This document shows, piece after piece, positions 9,710 to 16,238 of a stretch of DNA of 16,238 nt. Source of the stretch: Monoraphidium neglectum (taxonomy: Eukaryota; Chlorophyta; Chlorophyceae; Sphaeropleales; Selenastraceae); the NCBI RefSeq assembly GCF_000611645.1, contig NW_014012462.1:1-16238 (forward strand), in the 5' to 3' direction. The notes beneath the pieces are model-generated. The model searched no databases, was not told the origin of the DNA, and saw only the letters and a program-made list of their open reading frames with translations. The translations under genes were made by a program, and so were the position numbers. Numbering within the stretch: the stretch's first letter is position 1; each line of letters starts with the position of its first letter.

Positions 9710-12700
9710 TGTTCTTGTACGCTGTGGTCACGTCTGGCAGCTGGAAGGGCGGCGATCGCCAGGGCGGCGCCCGCAGGTACATGGCGGCCGTGTACCCTGG
9801 TGATGGCCTGGCTGAGCAGGTGCGGCAGTACAAGAATGAGACCAAGCAGCGCAAGGCCGCCAGCATGGCCGCCAGCATGGTCGCCGCTGCCGCCGCAGCG
9901 GCCACTGCCGCAGCCCCAGCCACCAGCGAGGCGGAGGGGCAGCAGCAGGAGCAGCGGCAGAAGGCGGCGCCACAGCAAGAGGGGAAGCGGCGGCAGCGGC
10001 ATGCACGGCAGGTGGCCGGCGGCGCTGGAGGCGTGGAGCCACCCCTGCAGGGGCTGAAGCCTTGGGATGACCTGGTGCCGGGGGTTTGGCTGGCCGACGC
10101 TGCCTTCTACTGCTACACCAGCGGCCCTGTCGGCAAAAAGTAGGCGCAATGCGAAGGATGGCCCGCATGCCTGCCAGACCTTGATGTGGGGCGTGCGCCC
10201 CATCCAAGCGCAGGGCCGATTTCGCTTGATATGCGCGCGTGGGGCATTGGCAAAGTGATGTGTAGGGTGCGTTGTGACAGTGATATAGGGGTGTGATGTC
10301 GGCACGATTGCCATGCAAAGCCCTCTCCCACCCCCCAACCACCATGTGGTGCAGGCGCAAGGCCGCCAGTGCGCCATCCGTCCTGGGTGGCCCTTTGGCA
10401 GCAGTCCAGTCAGCGGGTGCCGCGCTGTCCATGCGGGCCGCACCCTCTGCGAGCCAGCAGAACATGCAGGTGCAAGTCAGTGCGTACCCACAGCAGTCGC
10501 ACTTGCTGCCCCCAGGGGGTGCAACGTACCAGCCGCAGCATGGCGCTGCTGGCGCCTCGCCGGCCAACATCATGCCACCGCATGGCATCAGCGGTGCCGC
10601 AGCAGCCATTCAGCAGTCATGGCCGGGCTTTGCACGGCCTTCAGCAGCAGCAGCAGCAGTAGCAGGGGTCATGCACAGCCAGCAGCAGGTCGTGGCGTTT
10701 CCCGGCTGGATTGAGGCGGTCCCATCGCAGCAATCGGCGGCGATTCAGACGCGTGGCATTGGGAGCGGCATCGGCAGCGGTGGCCCATCCGGCGGGCCGA
10801 TGCAGGGAATTTTCCAGGGTACCACCATGAGCGCCTGGGAGTCTTCACATTTGCTGCTTGCGCCGGCCTCACAGCCCACTGCTGCGCCCAGCGCGTTTGC
10901 AGCCGCGGTATCAAGCCCTGACCTTTATTCCTCGCTGCTTCTAACAGAGGCAGCCATGCCGCCGCCACAGCAGCCAAGCATGCAGCCTGCGATGACCGCT
11001 CCATTGAGCACCCTGGGCTCGCTGCTCGTGCAGCCCCACGGCGACCTGCATCTGTCCCCTCAGCTTCCTGCAGCCGAGGCAGCATCAGGTGCGGCGCCGC
11101 CGCCTGCGACCGCCGCGGCGGCGGCGGCAATGGTGCCGCCGCCGCCTGCGCCGGCAGCGTGCCACCCCGTGATGTCTCTAGAGGAGCTGGAGGCACTGCT
11201 GGCAGAGGCCAGGCGGTTTGCAGAGAGTGGCTTGGCCCCCAGTGCAAAGCCCGCAGCGCAGCAGCCTGGCCCTGAGGAGAGTCATGCGTGGGCAGCGCCG
11301 ACCGTGCCAGCCGTGCTGACGCAGAGTGGCGGCGGCGGCGGCCCCATCTTCCCCAGCGGCGGGGGTGGTGATCGTGGTGGTGGTAGCAACAGCGTCGCGG
11401 CTCTGGTGCGGGATGTGGAGCGGCTGGTGGTGGCGGGCGAGGCGCTGCAGCCGCTGCGGTCCAGCACTGAGAGGTACCTGTGGCTGGCCCTTGACGCCCT
11501 GGACGTCGGCCTGGCAGAGCAGCTGGTGCGGCAGCTGGAGGGAAGCTGCGGGGTGCAACTGGCGGACCTGCGGCACAAGATTGGCAGCCGCAACGTTCTG
11601 CACATGCTGGCCACGCGGACGGGGTACTGGTGGGTGGCATGTGCTGGCATGCAGGCGCGCAGACCAGCGGGGCGGGGCCGCGCTGGGCGCCCCAAACCTG
11701 TTGGTGCAGTAAGTGCGTCGCAACCGTCGTGGGGTATGTATTGCTCTCAGTTCCCCAAACAAAGCTGACACGCTGAAGGCATGACAATATGATGAAGGCA
11801 TACCGTGCGGCTGCCCCCTTCACAATCTATTCGAGAACACCGCACCGCGCGCAAGCGCCCACAACAGTTGCATTACCTCACCAACCAAGTGCTGCGTCTC
11901 CCCTTTCGCCCCTCAACACAGGCCGCCCGACAAATCGCGCCAGCAGCTGCTGCCCCCTCGGCTGCCCCCTGGGTCCGAGGCGCCCCTTCGCCAGCAGCTT
12001 CTGGCAAGGGTGGTCGACCACCTGGGAGATGACACGGCTCGCGCCCTGATGCGGCAGCCCAACAACAACGGCGCCGTGCCCTTCTTCACGGCGTGCCACT
12101 TCTGCATGCCGCCTGTGGTGGAGTTCCTGCTGCGGCGGGGGCTGGTGGTCTACGACGACCTCACCGCACAGACAGGAGGCAGAGGTGCGGCACACAGCCT
12201 GCTGCACGTGCACGCATGCGCACGCGTGCACGCATGTATGCACACATTAGCATGCATGCACAAGACTCGTTGCAGCATGTTTCTGTGCTGTGTGCATTAT
12301 TAGTGCATGACAGACATGTTGCCATCATGCACCTGCTCTCATCCAAGTTTAATGTGCACGCGGCGTTTGCGCCAGCTGCAGCATTGCCTCTTGAACCCTC
12401 TAGCTCAACCCCGCCTGCCTGGCTGCGAACCTCCATCCTTCAACCGCCCTAGGCAAGCGTTGGATCCACGTCGCCAGCACCGAGGCCGCGCAGCAGCCCC
12501 AGCACGCGGGCGACTACGAGCACTGCCTGCGGCGCATTCTGAGAGCAGTGCCCACCCTGGCCCTCGACGAGGCGCGGCGGCTCGCGGCCCAGGTCGAAGG
12601 CGGCAGAGGCTGCGGTGATGACGGCGGTGGCGGTGTTGGCGGTGGCGGCAGTCAGGGCGGGGGCGGGGCCGCGGGAAGAGAGGACGTAGAGGCGGCGGCG

Positions 12701-12865
12701 CGCCAGCTGGCAATGTTGGCGGTGCGCGTGCACGTGGGTTGGGAGGGGAGGGGAGGGTCGCCTAGCTACGACGGCGCCCTCCAGCGTTGCCTGGTGCGGG
12801 AGGAGCTGGGGGACTACCTGGGGCCCGCGATGCTGGCCAAGGCGCTCGGGACACAGGAGCAGTAG
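8785..12865 (+). CDS. Large Gln-rich protein with ankyrin-like C-terminal region, four exons
   Basis: I do not recognise this family. Model: exons 8785-10139, 10355-11623, 11922-12184 and 12453-12865, with introns in phases 2, 2 and 1. The total of 3300 nt closes exactly in frame (1099 residues, stop TAG). The N-terminus is acidic (MEEEAPPDW, FAADDDDPE), followed by Gln/His-rich low complexity with 25 consecutive Gln at residues 162-186. A better-structured stretch includes MTHELLRRSAAGDME, GAMLRDGIIARREQAK, FLYAVVTSGSWKGGDR and PWDDLVPGVWLADAAFYCY. The first splice creates GKKRKAAS, a candidate nuclear localisation signal. A long Ala/Pro/Ser/Gly-rich linker follows. Residues about 805-1010 are mostly helical-looking and weakly ankyrin-like, best seen in NNNGAVPFFTACHFCMPPVV followed by a leucine-rich helix and RRG. 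The C-terminus has a Gly-rich loop and then ALQRCLVREELGDYL. ATG 8785 is the first Met in the open stretch; an upstream exon is possible. A nuclear scaffold or regulator is inference only. Splitting it into two genes is less likely because the joins are clean. Confidence 0.72.
9268..9342 (+). repeat. Uninterrupted (CAG)25 tract
   Basis: Twenty-five identical CAG codons, flanked by CAC on both sides, encode a pure polyglutamine run in the large unknown protein. A second pure run of nine CAG lies at 9682-9708 in the same exon. Lack of synonymous CAA interruptions suggests recent expansion and likely length polymorphism. Confidence 0.97.
12203..12247. repeat. 45-base alternating purine-pyrimidine run in intron 3 of the large gene
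   Basis: Every position from 12203 to 12247 alternates pyrimidine and purine, with CG, CA/TG and a few AT steps. It lies 18 bases inside intron 3 (12185-12452). Such runs can adopt left-handed Z-DNA under negative supercoiling. CATGCATGCA repeats the theme immediately downstream, at about 12250-12260. Confidence 0.85.
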
Positions 12866-13151
12866 GCACGATCCGCGATCCGGCCGGCCAAAACGCTGGC
12901 AGGTCAGCCCCCGTTGCGTGGCGGCCAAGTGTTGCAATATCCAAAGAGGGCGGGGCGATTCGCGGCCTCAACGTCGCCTGCAGTGCCGCAAACGGCCCGG
13001 TTCCGATGCGTGAGGTGTTGCGCGGCACGCGTGCCTGCTGTGCAAAAGTTGTCGACCTGCAGCATCCTGACCACTGATGCGTCTCGTTTTGTTGCTGCAT
13101 GGGTTGAGTGGATGAGGAGCAGGTGCCCAGGTATATGCCATAAATCCGCTG

Positions 13152-13156
13152 TGTAA
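13152..13156 (+). terminator. Likely TGTAA poly(A) signal of the large Gln-rich gene
   Basis: This TGTAA is about 290 bases after the stop at 12863-12865, a usual 3' UTR length for green algae. A second copy at 13305-13309 could serve as an alternative site. Confidence 0.5.
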
Positions 13157-13381
13157 TCAGTACATAACAAGAGCGCGCCCATCGGTAATCGCATGTGAGC
13201 CCGCCCCCTGCCCCTGCTCTGTGCGGGGGTCAGGCGCCCAGGCGGCACCGGAGGCCGCATCCAACGGCTGCATCATGTGCGGACAGGGTGCACACAACAC
13301 AGCATGTAATGAAACATCATTCCAACTGCCGCGGCACGCACCTCCCCAACGCGCACGCGCCCCGCGCGCGCAACCCGATGC

Positions 13382-13413
13382 AACCCGGCGTAACCCTCGG
13401 GTTACGCCGGGTT
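13382..13413. repeat. Perfect inverted repeat, 15-bp arms, 2-base spacer
   Basis: AACCCGGCGTAACCC at 13382-13396 is the exact reverse complement of 13399-13413, with TC between. In RNA or single-stranded DNA it would form a very stable hairpin with a small loop. There is no U-tract, and this is a eukaryotic genome, so a bacterial-type terminator is not the explanation. A short direct repeat CAACCCG at 13371 and 13381 abuts the left arm. Confidence 0.9.
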
Positions 13414-13587
13414 AACGAGGGCGCCCGTTGGTAGGGGTGGCAGGATTAGCACACACGGGGCCTGCCCGCATCTGCCCAGCAGTTGGTGTCGGTTGCGCTT
13501 CAGAGCCTCGAGGACTCGGGGCAGGCTGCGGCTGACGCCCTGTGTTGGGTGCGGGCTCGCCCTGTGAAGCTGTCAGTACTGCTCATC

Positions 13588-13665
13588 TGCATGCATCAAT
13601 GTATCAAGTGCACTCCAACAACTGCGGAAGCCCAGGATATGTACTGAAGTACATTGATGCATGCA
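13588..13665. repeat. Perfect inverted repeat, 16-bp arms, 46-base loop
   Basis: TGCATGCATCAATGTA at 13588-13603 is the exact reverse complement of 13650-13665. The fold is a 78-base stem-loop, the size of a small-RNA precursor hairpin or a miniature element's terminal repeats. The pairing stops within a base or two on both sides, and the arms themselves contain the palindrome TGCATGCA. Confidence 0.85.
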
Positions 13666-14285
13666 CAAAGCTCGTGACTCCAGGCCGCGCTCACAAAAGA
13701 TATTCGCTCATAGCCCATCGTTGGATGGTGTACGGCGTTCATGCACGCGTGTATGCGCATTGCTACCGGCTGGGGGACGCGCCACCCATGGGACGTTTGG
13801 CAGCTCTGCAAAGCATGTTGCAGATGCTGATGGTGAGAGCACGCCGCAGGCAGGCCGACTGCTGGGGGCAGTGCCGCTTGCGGTGCCACCTGCTGGCACC
13901 AGTGAGGGGACCGTGCTTATCAAGGAGCACGTGCTTGCTTGGGACGCAGATTGACCCCCAGCCTCTGCACTTGAAAGCCCCCACCAAGAGCGCAGTTCAG
14001 CCGTCATGTTGTCCGGGTTAAAAGTGTGAAGTCACAAAGCCAGGATGCAACGTCAGTAAAAAATGGGATGGTGCACAGTTCAACGACAGCCATCAGCCAT
14101 CAGCCTCCTCTATCCGTGTACTGTACCCATCTACTTGATGAGTGCGGGTGTGAAACTCCGTCGTGCGACTCGCTCTGTGCCCTTGAGATAACTCGAGATA
14201 TGCATGCCTGCACAGCCTCTGAATCAGTCCTGATGGACTGCCGGGTTTTGTCGACTGAAGGGTGGTTCTCGAGGCGTGCACGTTC

Positions 14286-14352
14286 ACCTGCTGTAATGCA
14301 GGTTTACAGCGCAACGGTATGGCAAATCATCCACGCACGCAAATGCCATACC
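14286..14352. repeat. Pair of small perfect hairpins
   Basis: ACCTGC (14286-14291) pairs with GCAGGT (14298-14303) around the loop TGTAAT, so a poly(A)-type pentamer sits in a hairpin loop. A few bases further on, GGTATGGCA (14316-14324) pairs with TGCCATACC (14344-14352). Both arms are short enough to arise by chance. They are listed because they cluster in the gene-free stretch. Confidence 0.5.
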
Positions 14353-14519
14353 TGCGTGGGCTGCACACAGGCTGCCACGTGTCGGAGGCACCCACTGCCA
14401 GCAGAGCACCACGTAGGCCGGCCCCAATCAAGGCCAAACCGATGGGGAGTGGCCGTCTAAGCAGTGCAGGCGGCATCGAAAACAATATCTAGCAGTTTAC
14501 AGAGTATAACTCATTCCAA

Positions 14520-14530
14520 GGGGGGGGGGG
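14520..14530 (+). repeat. 11-base G homopolymer
   Basis: A run of eleven G residues lies in a locally AT-richer patch. It is a likely site of length polymorphism or sequencing error. Confidence 0.95.
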
Positions 14531-15112
14531 CATTGGCGCCGATCTATCCAAACGTTGACACGGTACGATGAGCTTCGTCAGACACAGCTCCATATAACCA
14601 ATTGGATTTTGGGCATTACATCGGAATTTTTCATAGAAGCTTGGCTGCCTGCTGCGGCGAGTTGATTGATGAGCGCTCGACAAAATCAGGAGCATCGCGC
14701 CGTCTGGACCCGTACTTTTGGCTGAAAGAGTTCCTGCCAGCAAAAAAATAGTTGGATTGCCCAGCCTGGCTTGGATTGAGCAGCATCCGTAGAACGGCGC
14801 AGGATGGTGCGCTGGGGTCTCGCCACTCGTGAACTTGCGCGAAGTATGAGCTCTAGTGAATAGAACGTCGGTGCTAGGTGCGTTGGGGAAAGACCCAGGG
14901 AGCAGAATCTTCGTGCACGCAGCGATTGAGGCCCCCGTGCAGTCTCAAACTGCGACAACGAATGCATATACCATTTGTGGATGGTGACCGGGGGGCGTGC
15001 GTGCCTGGCGGGGTGCCCCCCCAAAGTAGTCAGGTTCGGCGTTCCGCACCTCGCACAGCGTGCGGTGCTGCTGACCACTCTCTGCCACGCCCACCGCCGC
15101 ATGCATGCAGTA

Positions 15113-15654
15113 ATGGCCGACACGGGGATTGGAATGGGACCGGTACCTGCGGGCGACATAGCCGGCAATGGCGACTGCTTGCCCCTTACTGCCGCCGCCA
15201 GCACGGCCAAGGATTTGGGGACGTCTGACGGCCAAGCGGCCACCACGGGTGCGCAGGCATTGCGGTTGCGTGATCTCCTCGCAATCAGGTAGCAGCGAAG
15301 CATTGTGTAGCGCGTGCTTATGACCATTTTGACATGACTACAGATGCACCCGTGGCGCCCCTGGGGCGCTCCTTGACGCACACGTCACGTGCCCACGCGC
15401 GCCGGCCCCAACTTGACCGGCGCAGGGGCAGCGTTTCAGCAGTCCGGCGACCCCGGGGGATCCGTTACAGCCTTCACACTCGGCTCCCAGACGGCACCAG
15501 CGGCACACCTGCCGCCCGAGCAGCAACAACAGCAGCAGCAGCAGCACCAGCAACAGCCGAGCCCGCAGCCCGAGGCACCCGAGCCTTCGCTTAAACAGGA
15601 GGTGGAGCAGCAGCAGCAGCCGCAGCATCGGCGGCAGCAGCAGCAGGAGCACTC

Positions 15655-15695
<41 letters not shown>

Positions 15696-16238
15696 TGCAG
15701 CAACAGCAGCAGCCTACTAAGCCGGCACGCCCACAGCAGCGGCTGGGGCCGGCCCCGAGCGGCCCTGGGCCCGCGCTGGGCCAGCGCGGCAGTGCGTTTG
15801 GCCGCTACACGCCTCGCAGCCAAGAGGCTCAGTCGGCGCATCCGCACCCCGCGCATCGCCGCCACCACCACTACCACCATCACCACCACCACCACCACCG
15901 CTCCACCGGGACGCCGCACCAGCGGCAACCGTCTCCGGTCTCGCAGCCGCGGCACTACCAGCAGCCTTCGCCGTCCCCCCAGCCGCAGCAACAGCCGCCC
16001 GTGCCGGCGCCGGGGCAGGCCGCGCACCCCCACGGCGCTGGCGCCCCCCACCTGCCCGCCCCCCCGCTGCACGCCAACCCTGCGGCGTACGCCGCGCTCG
16101 CCGCCGCCGCCGCCGCCGCCGCGCAGCAGCCGCTGCCCGGGGCGCCTGCTGAGCTGGCGGCCCAGATCGCCGCCATGCAGCACCACCAAGCCGTCGTCGC
16201 CGGGATGCTACAAAACATACACCACACCTACGCGGCGC
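15113..16238 (+). CDS. Gln/His/Pro-rich protein of unknown function, 3' end outside the window
   Basis: I do not recognise this protein. The firm part is one open + strand frame, uninterrupted from 15377 to the window end. It has Gln-rich blocks (13 Gln at 15656-15694), a basic SLKQEVEQ segment, a His cluster with eight consecutive His near 15876-15899, SPSP motifs, an eight-residue Ala run and an ordered-looking PAELAAQIAAMQHHQAVV close to the end. The 5' part is a proposal: ATG 15113, exon 1 to 15248, donor GTGCGC, acceptor CGGCGCAG ending 15425, exon 2 from 15426, phase 1. This yields MADTGIGMGPVPAGD leading to ATTGAAFQQSGDP. Other donors (15270, 15289) fit less well or break the frame, and further upstream exons are possible. 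It looks like a disordered nuclear or RNA-associated protein, but that rests on composition only. Confidence 0.55.
15656..15694 (+). repeat. (CAG)13 polyglutamine tract
   Basis: Thirteen uninterrupted CAG codons lie within a longer Gln-rich segment that starts at 15521 and also uses some CAA. Its purity again suggests recent slippage growth. Confidence 0.95.

Larger units (their letters stand above)
12866..15112. other. 2.2-kb stretch without a supported gene
   Basis: After the stop of the large Gln-rich gene, no frame on either strand shows a domain or a convincing exon chain. The longest frame, on the - strand at 14686-15381, overlaps the proposed start of the next gene and has no recognisable content. 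The stretch holds TGTAA signals at 13152-13156 and 13305-13309, two strong inverted repeats (13382-13413 and 13588-13665), smaller hairpins near 14286-14352, an 11-base G run at 14520-14530, and a lower-GC patch at about 14470-14780. It could be intergenic DNA, a decayed mobile element or a non-coding RNA locus. Confidence 0.5.

Noticed and set aside
14686..15381. 231-codon - strand frame
   Set aside because: No recognisable domain and no splice or start support; it overlaps the proposed first exon of the + strand gene. It cannot be fully excluded.
15861..15899. Poly-His stretch as a sign of vector or tag contamination
   Set aside because: It is broken by Tyr, uses mixed CAC/CAT codons and sits inside a long native-looking Gln/Pro-rich frame.
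15338..16189. 283-codon - strand frame rich in Leu, Arg and Val
   Set aside because: It is antisense to the Gln/His-rich + strand gene and is explained by repeat composition.

Overview
This window looks like nuclear DNA of a GC-rich green alga (Chlorophyta). The grounds are GT-AG introns interrupting conserved domains, the pentamer TGTAA (the usual chlorophyte poly(A) signal) downstream of coding ends, proteins full of Gln, Ala and Pro runs built from CAG and GCN codons, and a CONSTANS-type B-box plus CCT gene, a plant and green-algal architecture. I cannot name the genus. All four genes I can support are on the + strand, head to tail. The many long antisense open frames are by-products of CAG-rich, GC-rich coding DNA.

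Layout: (1) 1-952, no convincing gene, with a TATA-like site near its end. (2) 953-3214, a CONSTANS-like transcription factor with three exons, one B-box, a long Gln/Ala-rich middle and a CCT domain split by its last intron. (3) 3215-4784, 3' flank and intergenic DNA. (4) 4785-8194, a six-exon homologue of PCF11, the pre-mRNA cleavage and termination factor that binds the RNA polymerase II C-terminal domain. The CTD-interacting domain is intact, but both zinc-finger positions near the C-terminus seem to have lost their ligands. (5) 8785-12865, a four-exon gene for a roughly 1099-residue Gln-rich protein with an uninterrupted (CAG)25 tract, a KKRK basic motif and a weak ankyrin-like C-terminal region; I do not recognise its family. 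(6) 12866-15112, a 2.2-kb stretch without a supported gene, holding two perfect inverted repeats of 15 and 16 bp arms. (7) 15113-16238, the 5' part of another Gln/His/Pro-rich gene that runs off the window.

The exon models were built by hand from splice signals, reading-frame continuity and recalled family sequence. The PCF11 model and the large unknown gene both close exactly in frame across all junctions, which is good internal support. At least two of the genes are nuclear regulators: a transcription factor and an RNA 3'-end processing factor. The other two look like disordered, possibly nuclear proteins. Nothing shows that they form a single system. The best candidate for something new is the PCF11 homologue with dismantled zinc fingers, followed by the large unrecognised protein and the inverted repeats in the gene-free stretch.
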